Shown here piece after piece: positions 1 through 7,325 of a stretch of DNA of 64,000 nt. A program made the position numbers and the translations under genes. Numbering within the stretch: position 1 is the stretch's first letter; each line of letters starts with the position of its first letter. The stretch is from Aminobacterium mobile DSM 12262 (lineage in GTDB: Bacteria; Synergistota; Synergistia; Synergistales; Aminobacteriaceae). The stretch is from NCBI RefSeq assembly GCF_000526395.1, contig NZ_JAFZ01000001.1, forward strand, positions 124,001 through 188,000. Reading direction: 5' to 3'. The notes below the pieces were generated by a model that worked only from the letters and a program-made list of their open reading frames with translations, had not been told where the DNA came from and ran no database searches.

Positions 1-808
1 CGCCGCCAAAAATCTTCACGGGAACAATGACGAGAGAACCTTCCACAACCTCATTCACGTCCATGTGGCCATCGGTACGATCCTTCAATGCCTCTTCAGT
101 TAAGGCATACTTATGAGAAGCACCTACAAGGAAACTTCCAAAATCACCTGCATTATGAGATGCTGGCATAGCCACTGCTGGGCAACTCCCCATATTCCCT
201 ACCATAGGGCGCAACGGAACAATAATACCCGGCAGATCTCCACGAGCAATAATATTTGCCGAGTACTGTCTGGATTCTGGAGGAAGAGCACTAAAATGCG
301 CCGCATCACAAGCTATCTCTGCTGCTACATCAGGAGGAACCGTTACCGCCACATTTCTGTCTTCGTCCATCACTACGGTATAAGCACTTTCAAGCTTAAA
401 GGGATGTACAGGAACACCACACTGTTTACAACGTATGGCATCTTCTCCTATTCCTTCTATATATGTTTCGGGATTTATGACTCCACAGGAAGGACATCGT
501 TTCGCTACAAAAGGATCCCCTTGAAAATGCCCTTCCTGAGGCTTATCGGTGCCAGATGTAGTGGCTAATGAAAGGACATGTATTTTTCGTACTTTTAACG
601 CAATGGCATCTCCAACCTCTGCTCCTTCCACAGCTATAGGCCGGGTCACCTCATGACCACTTGGGAAATCTGGAGTAATCATCGCTCCCCAGCATCCCGG
701 ACTTACACGAGCAACAATAACACCCCCATCTCTCACGGGACCATCAAAAGTTTCAGAAGGATCTAAGACCCACACCATATCTCTCGTATTTACAATACTC
801 CGAGTCAT
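1..808 (-). CDS. Acetamidase/formamidase family protein (partial, C-terminus beyond window)
   Basis: Translating the minus strand from an ATG at 808 gives 269 residues open to the window edge. The sequence matches the acetamidase/formamidase family, which hydrolyses short aliphatic amides to a carboxylate and ammonia. The N-terminus reads MTRSIVNTRD, followed by the usual beta-rich core with the stretch VSPGCWGAMITPDFPSGHEV. A zinc-ribbon-like insert is visible: CPSC near residues 105-108 and CKQC near 127-130. A strong ribosome site (AAGGAGG) lies just upstream. The start is 37 bases downstream of the receiver gene, so the two may be co-transcribed. The preferred amide cannot be told from sequence, and the C-terminal part is missing. 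Confidence 0.85.
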   Translation of the reverse strand, partial: MTRSIVNTRDMVWVLDPSETFDGPVRDGGVIVARVSPGCWGAMITPDFPSGHEVTRPIAVEGAEVGDAIALKVRKIHVLSLATTSGTDKPQEGHFQGDPFVAKRCPSCGVINPETYIEGIGEDAIRCKQCGVPVHPFKLESAYTVVMDEDRNVAVTVPPDVAAEIACDAAHFSALPPESRQYSANIIARGDLPGIIVPLRPMVGNMGSCPAVAMPASHNAGDFGSFLVGASHKYALTEEALKDRTDGHMDVNEVVEGSLVIVPVKIFGG

Positions 809-845
809 GATATACCTCCTTCTTTAGTCAATAGAGATCAAATTC

Positions 846-1283
846 TTAATACCCTTTTATAAGGGTCACAGCTATCCAAAAATTCTCAAAGGAAGTCAGA
901 GCTTCCAATAAAATTTTTCCAGAAAGAGGTTTCTCTACGAATCGAACCATATAATCAGCCGTTTCGAAAGGAATCATTTCACCAGGAGTGGAAATAAAAA
1001 TAATGGGGAGATAAAAAAAGGCTGGCTCACTTCGTATTTCCGACAAAAGCTCCTCACAGCCATGATTAGGCAACGCACAATCTGTAATCACCACATCAGG
1101 CTCGGAACGATCCCAATATTTACCTACTTGGCGAATATAATCGAGAGCCTCATATTGATTACAAACAATGTGTAAAGAGTTAACGATCTTTTCTTCTCTC
1201 AACAGTTTTCGCATTTCTTGGGCATACTGTTGATCCCTTTCCACCAAAAGAACTTCCACTACTTTTACACGTTTACCTCCCAT
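846..1283 (-). CDS. Stand-alone response-regulator receiver protein
   Basis: 145 residues forming a single CheY-like receiver domain with no output domain. Expected features are visible: an acidic pair near residues 15-17 (VERD), the probable phospho-acceptor Asp68 in VVITDCALP, a Thr at 99 (ISTP) and the conserved Lys118 in FVEKP. The length and the long loop before the phospho-site resemble small Rcp1-type receivers. No histidine kinase is encoded nearby, so the partner is unknown. A GGGGGAG ribosome site precedes the ATG. Acetamidase follows after 37 bases. The role is presumably phosphorelay or protein-protein signalling (inference). Confidence 0.85.
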   Translation of the reverse strand: MGGKRVKVVEVLLVERDQQYAQEMRKLLREEKIVNSLHIVCNQYEALDYIRQVGKYWDRSEPDVVITDCALPNHGCEELLSEIRSEPAFFYLPIIFISTPGEMIPFETADYMVRFVEKPLSGKILLEALTSFENFWIAVTLIKGY

Positions 1284-1392
1284 AAAAAATCTCCCCCTTT
1301 AAAAAACCGGGGGACGACGAAAGAATCAGGGTTTTTATATACTAGCATCCATTTCCGAATTTTGCGAATTTAAAAATAAAGAGAACCGCCAA

Positions 1393-1443
1393 TGTCCCAC
1401 CCTCCAAATGCTGGACAGAAAATCCAGCATTTGGAGGGGACAC
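1393..1443. terminator. Long inverted repeat, probable terminator
   Basis: A perfect 16-bp stem (1400-1415 with 1423-1438) closes a 7-base loop, and a few more pairs are possible outside it after a small bulge. It lies downstream of the CGGC gene (minus strand, ending at 1473) and upstream of the receiver gene. There is no clean U-run directly after the stem on the minus strand, so termination is inferred from position. It resembles the hairpin at 46399-46437. Confidence 0.55.
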
Positions 1444-1472
1444 GTCACGAAGGCAGCTCTTTTTATTTTTAA

Positions 1473-1919
1473 TTAATTATACGCTAAACGTATCTCTTCA
1501 TCGCCAATAACAGCGGAGATCAGGTCTTGCCACATTGGAGAGTTCCATGTGCCTAGAGCGGAGTGAACAGTGTAGTATTTCTCAGGAATGGGGTGAGTCC
1601 CCACTACAACGTCAAGGCCAAAAGCTTCTTTAATATATTTTTTAAAATAATCAATTCTCGGACATGGAGGATAGCCAACAACCATACCTGTAGCAAGATG
1701 CACAACATCCGCTCCATTTTTCTTCATCTCTGCCGGAGCATATTCCACATTTCCACCGGGACATCCATTACACGTCGTGTACCCCACAAGTTCTAATTCT
1801 CTGTCTTTGTAACGGGCGAATCCTCCCTCTCTGTTATGAAGGGCTCTGAGACATTTCCCTCCTGCGCAAGTTCCATATCTATTACAAATAATAATACCAA
1901 TGCGTACGACGTCTTTCAT
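1473..1919 (-). CDS. CGGC domain-containing protein
   Basis: 148 residues from the ATG at 1919, chosen because GGAGGGGG lies about ten bases upstream and the protein then begins MKDVVRIGIIICNRYGTC, as expected for the family. A longer reading from 1997 would add 26 residues that overlap the fur gene. Cysteine pairs that could bind metal or a cluster are visible: CNRYGTCAGGKC near the N-terminus, CNGCPGGN in the middle and PPCPRI further on. CGGC proteins are common in anaerobes and have no firmly established function. It sits 37 bases after fur on the same strand, so co-transcription with a metal regulator is likely. Confidence 0.8.
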   Translation of the reverse strand: MKDVVRIGIIICNRYGTCAGGKCLRALHNREGGFARYKDRELELVGYTTCNGCPGGNVEYAPAEMKKNGADVVHLATGMVVGYPPCPRIDYFKKYIKEAFGLDVVVGTHPIPEKYYTVHSALGTWNSPMWQDLISAVIGDEEIRLAYN

Positions 1920-1956
1920 TCCCAATTCCCCCTCCGTCTTTATATAGTATTGACTT

Positions 1957-2511
1957 CTATAGGTCATCATGACGGAAACAGCCTCGCCGACGGCCACAAT
2001 ACCGTCGCCTCCACCCTTTTCCTAAGAGAGTGCATGGAAGATCTTGTGTCTTTTTGCACTCTTTCACTTTAGATGCGCATTCACCACACATTCCAGCAAT
2101 TTCAAGACTCTGAGGAATAGGCTGAAAACCTGCCTCTTCAAGCCATTTCTTAATAATTTTTTCTTTTTCTTCTTCATTCTTGAGATGAAGAACCTTTCCA
2201 CAACAACGGCAATAAAGATGGAAATGAATAGACGAAGAAGGAAGTTCAAAGCGTTCAAAACCTTCATCAAGAGAAAAACGATAGAGCAACCCCATGTCAG
2301 AAAGAAGGCCTATTGTTCTATACACTGTAGCAATACCTATGGAGGGATCTTTTTCGTGGGCCTTTTCCCATATCAGTTGTATATTACCGTGTTCGGCTTC
2401 CCCTTCAATAAGCACATCTATAATTGTCTGTCGCTGGTTTGTTAAACGAAAACCAGCCTTTTTAAGAGCTTCAACATACTCCTCGCGTTTAGTCTGATCG
2501 TTTTGATCCAT
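1957..2511 (-). CDS. Fur-family transcriptional regulator
   Basis: 184 residues from the ATG at 2511, where AAGGAG lies ten bases upstream; a GTG at 2577 without a ribosome site is the alternative. The N-terminal winged helix includes FRLTNQRQTIIDVL and IGIATVYRTIGLL. The dimerisation half has HFHLY (His97, His99) and two structural Cys pairs, C101/C104 and C142/C145. The family senses Fe2+, peroxide, Zn or similar signals, and which applies here is not certain. A Fur box with 17 of 19 matches lies in its own promoter, favouring iron sensing with autoregulation. Unusually, about 35 residues follow the last Cys pair, basic and with Cys152, 160, 172 and 178. Confidence 0.9.
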   Translation of the reverse strand: MDQNDQTKREEYVEALKKAGFRLTNQRQTIIDVLIEGEAEHGNIQLIWEKAHEKDPSIGIATVYRTIGLLSDMGLLYRFSLDEGFERFELPSSSIHFHLYCRCCGKVLHLKNEEEKEKIIKKWLEEAGFQPIPQSLEIAGMCGECASKVKECKKTQDLPCTLLGKGWRRRYCGRRRGCFRHDDL

Positions 2512-2593
2512 AGAGTAAAAACTCCTTTTCAACATATCTACTAATGGGTAGGAAGAAACGCCTCTACCCCCTAACACTTTTTTACCATATAGC

Positions 2594-2622
2594 TTGACAA
2601 ATATCTTAACAGAGAATAGGAT
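2594..2622 (+). promoter_or_regulatory. Sigma70-type promoter of the MinD/NifX/Mrp operon
   Basis: TTGACA at 2594-2599 and TAGGAT at 2617-2622 are separated by 17 bases. Transcription would start near 2629, inside the Fur box and about 38 bases before the first start codon. Confidence 0.75.
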
Positions 2623-2649
2623 TTATATGCAAATGATAATCATTATCAA
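2622..2649 (-). promoter_or_regulatory. Divergent promoter of fur
   Basis: On the minus strand TTGATA (2649-2644) and TATAAA (2627-2622) are 16 bases apart. The -35 hexamer lies inside the Fur box. The -10 boxes of this promoter and of the plus-strand one touch at 2622, so the two polymerases would compete for the site. Confidence 0.6.
2629..2647. promoter_or_regulatory. Fur box
   Basis: The 19 bases match the classical Fur box GATAATGATAATCATTATC at 17 positions. The site covers the probable transcription start of the plus-strand operon and the -35 box of fur, so one bound regulator could repress both directions. Confidence 0.8.
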
Positions 2650-2666
2650 TAAGGAGGAAGAATAAC

Positions 2667-2969
2667 ATGCCTGGTTTTGATAGAACAGGACCGCGTGGTA
2701 TGGGACCAATGACAGGTGGTGGCAGAGGTTTATGTCACTTTGGATATGTGCGTAGACGATTCTCACGATGGGGTCGTTGCTTCTTCGGTTTCGGCCGTGG
2801 CATGGGGAGAGGTTGGGGTATTTATAATGCTCCAGTAGATTGGGATTATGCTCCTACGACTCCTACGATTGAAGAAGAACGAAATATGCTCAAGGAAGAA
2901 TTATCTTTGCTTGAAAACGAGATGGAAAATATTCGTAAACGCATGGCAGAAATTGAAGAAAATAAATAA
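2667..2969 (+). CDS. DUF5320-type Gly/Arg/Met-rich small protein
   Basis: 100 residues. It opens with MPGFDRTGPRGMGPMTGGGR, typical of the DUF5320 proteins that accompany NifX-like and MinD-like genes in anaerobes. A Gly/Arg/Phe-rich middle with two Cys is followed by an acidic-basic helical tail (about residues 70-100) that should form a coiled coil. The ribosome site AAGGAGG is ideal. It is the first gene of an operon with a Fur box at its transcription start. The family has no proven biochemical role; a scaffold or metal-cluster partner is only a guess from neighbours. Confidence 0.75.
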   Translation: MPGFDRTGPRGMGPMTGGGRGLCHFGYVRRRFSRWGRCFFGFGRGMGRGWGIYNAPVDWDYAPTTPTIEEERNMLKEELSLLENEMENIRKRMAEIEENK

Positions 2970-2983
2970 AAAGGAGCTTTCCC

Positions 2984-3334
2984 ATGAAGATAGCAATTGC
3001 TAAAAACGGAGATAACGTATCAGAACACTTTGGACACGCAAAAGAATTTCTCGTTGTTGACGTAGAGAATCAAAAAGAAATAGCACGGGAAATTGCAACG
3101 CCTCCGCAAGGAGAACATGTGCCAGGAGCTATGCCTCATTGGATCGCATCCCTAGGTGCCAATCTTGTCATCACTGGCGGTATTGGACAAAGGGCATCTC
3201 AAATGCTGAGAGATGGAGGAGTGAACGTAGCTTGCGTACCTCCTCTTTCCGTAGAAAAGACACTCAGAGCGTTTCTCGATAATTCTCTTGAGATTGTTGG
3301 CGACCAATGTAGTCACGATCATTCTTCTCTTTAG
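2984..3334 (+). CDS. NifX/NifB-like dinitrogenase cofactor biosynthesis domain protein
   Basis: 116 residues forming one Nitro_FeMo-Co domain. It begins MKIAIAKNGDNVSEHFGHAK, the conserved opening of small NifX/NifY-like proteins, and carries the family's central LVITGGIGQRA motif. In nitrogen fixers related domains carry FeMo-cofactor precursors, but no nif genes are visible here and such proteins are common in non-fixing anaerobes beside MinD/Mrp ATPases. A His-containing tail (CSHDHSS) could bind metal. It starts 14 bases after the DUF5320 gene and ends ten bases before the first ATPase. Probable role: carrier of an iron-sulfur or other metal cluster (inference). Confidence 0.85.
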   Translation: MKIAIAKNGDNVSEHFGHAKEFLVVDVENQKEIAREIATPPQGEHVPGAMPHWIASLGANLVITGGIGQRASQMLRDGGVNVACVPPLSVEKTLRAFLDNSLEIVGDQCSHDHSSL

Positions 3335-3343
3335 GAGGGGAAT

Positions 3344-4189
3344 ATGTTTCGATTAACCGTAGTTAGTGGCAAGGGAGGAACTGGTAAAACATGTGTTGCC
3401 TCCTCTCTTGCCTTTGCTATTCGAGGAGGAACAGTTATTGACCTTGATGTAGATGAACCTGATCTTGGTTTAGTTTTAAACATCCAAAATCCGGAAAGAG
3501 AATCTATTTACAAGGTCGTTCCACAAATAGATTCCAAACGATGCATAGGATGCGGAATATGTGCTGATCATTGTGTTTTTGGCGCCCTCAATCAGTTTGG
3601 TACAAACGTGCCGACAGTCAATATGAAATTATGTCATGGATGTGGCGTATGCGAGTATGTATGCCCTCAAAAGGCCATTAAAGACAGTCAAACACAAATA
3701 GGGGAATTGAATAGTAAGCGTACTGAGAATTGGTGGTTTCTTGAAGGCAGATTAGATATAGGAGAACCTAATCCAGTTCCTGTTATACATGCTGTTCTCG
3801 AAAAGGCAAATTCTTTGCCCTTTCCACAAATTGTAGACGGACCTCCTGGGACAGCATGCCCTATGGTTGCCGCCATTGAACAATCACATTTCGTCGTGCT
3901 GGTTACAGAGCCAACACCCTTTGGACTTTCTGACCTTGTCTTGGCCGCGGAAACTGTTCACGAACTTCAGATTCCCGCAGCTGTGGTTATCAATCGGTCT
4001 GACCTCGGTAATAGTAAAGAAACAGAAGTCTTTTGCAATAAAATAAATGTACCCATACTCGCTCGCTTGCCATTTTCAAAAGAAGTTGCACATGCTTATG
4101 CAGAAGGGATAGCCCCCTTTTGTGTTGATCGAAAATGGCGAGAAGCAACATACACTGTTCTTGACCATGTTAAAGAGGTGCTCTCATGA
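3344..4189 (+). CDS. MinD-superfamily ATPase with inserted double ferredoxin domain (first copy)
   Basis: 281 residues. A deviant Walker A (GKGGTGKT, residues 9-16) opens a SIMIBI/MinD fold, interrupted by two [4Fe-4S] motifs: C67-C70-C73-C77 and C97-C100-C103-C107. The switch region VDGPPGTACP and the later VTEPTPFGLSDL follow. This family resembles Mrp/NBP35 cluster-assembly ATPases, so ATP-dependent handling of iron-sulfur clusters is likely, though no substrate is established. The gene overlaps its paralogue by four bases (ATGA), implying translational coupling and perhaps a heterodimer. Both copies keep all eight ferredoxin cysteines. Confidence 0.88.
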   Translation: MFRLTVVSGKGGTGKTCVASSLAFAIRGGTVIDLDVDEPDLGLVLNIQNPERESIYKVVPQIDSKRCIGCGICADHCVFGALNQFGTNVPTVNMKLCHGCGVCEYVCPQKAIKDSQTQIGELNSKRTENWWFLEGRLDIGEPNPVPVIHAVLEKANSLPFPQIVDGPPGTACPMVAAIEQSHFVVLVTEPTPFGLSDLVLAAETVHELQIPAAVVINRSDLGNSKETEVFCNKINVPILARLPFSKEVAHAYAEGIAPFCVDRKWREATYTVLDHVKEVLS

Positions 4190-5064
4190 ACCCAAAAGAA
4201 ATTGTAATTGTCAGTGGAAAAGGAGGCACTGGTAAAACATCAATTGTGTCAGCTTTATGCGCTCTCTTCAGCAAAAAAGCCCTCTTTTGTGATGTAGATG
4301 TAGACGCGCCCAACCTCCAGATTTTGCTCCATCCTAACGATGAAGAGTCTTTTTCATTTAGTGGTAGAAAAATACCTCAAATAGACTCTGAACGTTGCAA
4401 TCTTTGCGGGAAATGTGTGAGTTTCTGTCGCTTTGATGCCCTCAAAAAAGAAATGGGTGGCATCTCCTCTCTATCGTGGAAATGTGAAGGATGTGGTGGC
4501 TGTGCTCTTATATGCCCTCAAAATGCCATTACTATGAATTCGTACGAACAGGGCCAATATTGGCGGGGGCAAACGTCTTTGGGCCCCCTCTGGCATGCTC
4601 GTCTTCATGCAGGAGAAGAAAATTCAGGAATGCTTGTTGCCAAGCTTCGCAACAAAGCTCGAGAAGAGGCTTGTAAGAAAGGGTACCCCTTTGTGATTGT
4701 TGACGGCCCCCCAGGAATCTCCTGCCCGACAATTTCGGCTCTTACAGGATCGACATTGGCTATAGCTGTTACAGAACCTTCTCTATCAGGTCTTCATGAT
4801 CTTCTTCGTCTTGGCGATCTGTGTTCCTCTTTGGAAGTTCCTTTAGCTGTCATTCTCAATAAAGCAGATCTTTCAGAAACAAGAAATGCGGAAATACAAG
4901 ATCGGGCTAAAAGCAAAAATTGGCAATTTTTGGGTTCTATTCCTTTTAGGCCTGATGTTGTAGAAGCGATATCAAATAAAGAAATTCCTTTAGACGCTTT
5001 ACATCCAGAAATAGAAACTATTTATACAAACTTGCTTCAAATAATCAATAGCATAAAAATGTGA
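4186..5064 (+). CDS. MinD-superfamily ATPase with inserted double ferredoxin domain (second copy)
   Basis: 292 residues, laid out like the preceding gene: Walker A GKGGTGKT (residues 11-18), ferredoxin cysteines C71-C74-C77-C81 and C100-C103-C106-C110, then VDGPPGISCP and VTEPSLSGLHDLL. The similar layout suggests an old tandem duplication, but the sequences have clearly diverged. The pair lies between two NifX-like genes and upstream of Mrp. I infer a paired ATPase that moves electrons or clusters to the NifX-like carriers. What it matures is unknown. Confidence 0.88.
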   Translation: MNPKEIVIVSGKGGTGKTSIVSALCALFSKKALFCDVDVDAPNLQILLHPNDEESFSFSGRKIPQIDSERCNLCGKCVSFCRFDALKKEMGGISSLSWKCEGCGGCALICPQNAITMNSYEQGQYWRGQTSLGPLWHARLHAGEENSGMLVAKLRNKAREEACKKGYPFVIVDGPPGISCPTISALTGSTLAIAVTEPSLSGLHDLLRLGDLCSSLEVPLAVILNKADLSETRNAEIQDRAKSKNWQFLGSIPFRPDVVEAISNKEIPLDALHPEIETIYTNLLQIINSIKM

Positions 5065-5075
5065 GGTGTGCACAT

Positions 5076-5393
5076 ATGCGTATTGCTGCAGCTGTCAATG
5101 AACCAACTATAAAAAGCCTTATAGCTGAACGTTTTGCCCGGGCTCCTTATTTTATAATTGTTGATGAAAATGGGAATCTCCTTGAAGCCATTGAAAACAC
5201 AAATGCAGAACAGGGACACGGAGCTGGGGGAGCTGCTGTTCGTCTGCTCTCAAAACATAATATAGATCTTGTAATTGTGCCCCGTTTAGGGCCAAATGCA
5301 GAAGAAGCTTTGGCACAAGCTGGAATTAAGCACTTTAAAGCAGAAGGTCTCACACTTGAAGAAGCTCTTAACAACGTAAAAAAAACTTTATAA
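5076..5393 (+). CDS. NifX/NifB-like cofactor-binding domain protein (second copy)
   Basis: 105 residues from the ATG at 5076, preceded by GAGGTG at a proper distance; a GTG at 5061 would overlap the upstream stop. The sequence starts MRIAAAVNEPTIKSLIAERF and keeps the GAGGAAVRLL and DLVIVPRLGPNAEEAL segments of the Nitro_FeMo-Co family. It differs from the copy at 2984 and lacks that protein's His-containing tail. It stands between the second MinD-type ATPase and Mrp in the same operon, so it probably carries the cluster or metal those ATPases handle (inference). Confidence 0.82.
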   Translation: MRIAAAVNEPTIKSLIAERFARAPYFIIVDENGNLLEAIENTNAEQGHGAGGAAVRLLSKHNIDLVIVPRLGPNAEEALAQAGIKHFKAEGLTLEEALNNVKKTL

Positions 5394-5413
5394 TAGTTGT
5401 GAAGGAGAAAAAA

Positions 5414-6202
5414 ATGGCAAAACCTGCTACAGAATTTGTGTCCAAAAATGTTAAATATGTTATTGCTGTAGGGAGTGGAAAAGGGGGAGTTGGTAAAAGT
5501 TCCGTCTCTTGCCTTCTTGCCATAGCTCTTGCCAAAAAAGGTTACTCTGTAGGTATTTTAGACGCAGATATTACAGGCCCTTCAATACCTAAACTTATGG
5601 GAGTTCATGACGCTCCTTATGGAACTTCAGAAGGGCTTATTCCGCTAGCTTCTCCTATTTTTAACATTAAGATTATTTCTATTAACCTGCTTCTTGACAA
5701 GCCGACAAAACCTGTTGTTTGGCGAGGACCAATAATAAGTAACGTAATAAAACAGTTTTGGAAAGATGTTGCTTGGGAAAATACTGATTTTGTTATCGTC
5801 GACCTACCTCCAGGAACAGCTGACGCTCCTCTTACTGTAATGCAAACAATCCATCTTGATGGATTCGTCGTTGTAACTTCACCTCAAGATCTTGCTGTTA
5901 TGATTGTTGAAAAAGCCCTTAATATGACTCAAATGATGGATGTTCCGCTCTTAGGTGCTATTGAAAATATGTGCTCTTTTACATGCCCTTATTGTGGCAA
6001 GGTTATGGAAATTTTTGGACCTAGCCATATTGATGAAATCAAAGAAAAATTTGCTATCCCTGTATTAATGCGCCTCCCAATTGATCCTAAATTAGGTCAA
6101 CTTGCAGATAGAAGCGAGATTGAAAGTTACAAAAATGATGAGATGTTTAAAAAACTTGCAGAAAGTGTTCTTGAACAACTGGGTACTACTGAAAAAAAAT
6201 AG
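5414..6202 (+). CDS. mrp: Mrp/NBP35-type iron-sulfur cluster carrier ATPase
   Basis: 262 residues from the ATG at 5414, with AAGGAG just upstream. The deviant P-loop GSGKGGVGKSS (about 20-30), DADITGPSIPKLMG, VDLPPGTADAPLT and the late CPYCGK motif mark it as an Mrp/ApbC ATPase. Members dimerise through the CxxC pair to hold a transferable [4Fe-4S] cluster and deliver it to apo-proteins. It is the last gene of the Fur-box operon and is followed by a strong hairpin. Iron-responsive control of a cluster carrier is sensible but is inferred from the upstream box. Confidence 0.93.
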   Translation: MAKPATEFVSKNVKYVIAVGSGKGGVGKSSVSCLLAIALAKKGYSVGILDADITGPSIPKLMGVHDAPYGTSEGLIPLASPIFNIKIISINLLLDKPTKPVVWRGPIISNVIKQFWKDVAWENTDFVIVDLPPGTADAPLTVMQTIHLDGFVVVTSPQDLAVMIVEKALNMTQMMDVPLLGAIENMCSFTCPYCGKVMEIFGPSHIDEIKEKFAIPVLMRLPIDPKLGQLADRSEIESYKNDEMFKKLAESVLEQLGTTEKK

Positions 6203-6232
6203 AGAAAGAGCCGCAAAAACGGCTCTTTCTTT
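6203..6232. terminator. Bidirectional terminator between mrp and the lysine operon
   Basis: An 11-bp stem (6203-6213 with 6220-6230) with a six-base loop stands between two convergent genes. It has A-rich sequence before and TTTAAAA after, so it can serve both strands; the last codons of the aminotransferase begin at its right edge. Confidence 0.8.
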
Positions 6233-7325
6233 AAAATGTAAGTCGATCTATAATTTCGTCGATGGTTTGATATGAGATATTCAAAGCAGGAAGGAGTCGA
6301 ATACTGCCACCAGCCACATTCAAGAGCACCTTTCGCTCTAACGCTTTTTGCTTCACGTCTTGAACATTCATTGTAGAAACACCAATCATGAGACCAAGCT
6401 GGCGGATATCCATGGACCACGAAAGTTTTTCCAATTTCTTCGCAAAATAGGCTCCTTTTTCCTTCACTTCTTCCAGAAATTCTTCTGTGAGGGCCTGTAG
6501 AACTACTGTCCCAGCCGCAAGAGAAATAGGGTTAGGGGCAAAGGTAGAACCATGATCCCCCTCTTGAAAAGGAGACCACCCACAGAAAATAGTGGCTCCT
6601 AAAGGCAACCCTCCACCAATGCCTTTTCCACAGGTAATAATATCAGGCTCTAACCCCCAATGTTGAAAAGAAAAAAAGCACCCCGTCCGTCCTAACCCTG
6701 CCTGAATTTCATCAGCTACAATGTAATATTTTTTGTCTTCCTTAAGTTCCGCTACCGCTTCGACTAAAGAATGAGGCAATGGCAATACTCCAGAGTTTCC
6801 CTGCACACACTCTAAAAATACACCTGCAATATCATGAGAAGCAGCATATTCTCGAAAGACTCTAACGTCTTTAGGCAAAAAAACTACGTCGGGCAATAGC
6901 GGCTCAAAAGGTTCTCTTATACTGGGACTCCATGTAACAGAGAGGGCCCCGCATGTCCTTCCATGGAAGTTCCCAATAAATGAAACAAGCATCCCTTTTT
7001 TTCGATATTTTCGAATAGCCTTCAATGCAGCCTCTGTAGCTTCGGCTCCTGAATTGGCGAAATAAACATCCCCTTCTCTTCCCGCCATCTGGCAGAGAAG
7101 CCTCGCCACTTCGACTCCATCAGGGTCAGAGAAATAGTTTGAGATGTGAGCATAACGCTTCATTTTCTCTGTCACAGCTTCTACGACAGCCGGATAGCTG
7201 TGACCTAAAGGAAGAACACCAATCCCAGCGAAGGTATCAAGAAAAACGCCCCTATTCGTTGTGATCTCCGAGCCCGATGCCGAAAGGATAGTGAGGTCAA
7301 AGGGGTGATAGACTGGGCACAGCAT
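6231..7325 (-). CDS. Class III aminotransferase, candidate N-acetyl-LL-diaminopimelate aminotransferase
   Basis: 364 residues of the acetylornithine/succinyl-DAP aminotransferase family. The fold-type I signature is clear: NSGAEATEAAL (91-101), DEIQAGLGRTG with Asp205, and the PLP lysine K234 in TCGKGIGGG. As the last gene of an asd-dapA-dapB-dapH-lysC operon it most likely supplies the amino-transfer step to N-acetyl-LL-diaminopimelate. In Bacillus that step is assigned to a class I enzyme (PatA), so a class III enzyme here resembles the E. coli ArgD solution. Arginine synthesis is the alternative, but no arg genes are nearby. The start overlaps the lysC stop by one base. Confidence 0.85.
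   Translation of the reverse strand: MLCPVYHPFDLTILSASGSEITTNRGVFLDTFAGIGVLPLGHSYPAVVEAVTEKMKRYAHISNYFSDPDGVEVARLLCQMAGREGDVYFANSGAEATEAALKAIRKYRKKGMLVSFIGNFHGRTCGALSVTWSPSIREPFEPLLPDVVFLPKDVRVFREYAASHDIAGVFLECVQGNSGVLPLPHSLVEAVAELKEDKKYYIVADEIQAGLGRTGCFFSFQHWGLEPDIITCGKGIGGGLPLGATIFCGWSPFQEGDHGSTFAPNPISLAAGTVVLQALTEEFLEEVKEKGAYFAKKLEKLSWSMDIRQLGLMIGVSTMNVQDVKQKALERKVLLNVAGGSIRLLPALNISYQTIDEIIDRLTF

Noticed and set aside
3344-5064. Recent gene duplication of the two MinD/ferredoxin ATPases
   Set aside because: They share layout and motifs, but the sequences differ throughout, so the duplication is old and both copies are probably specialised.
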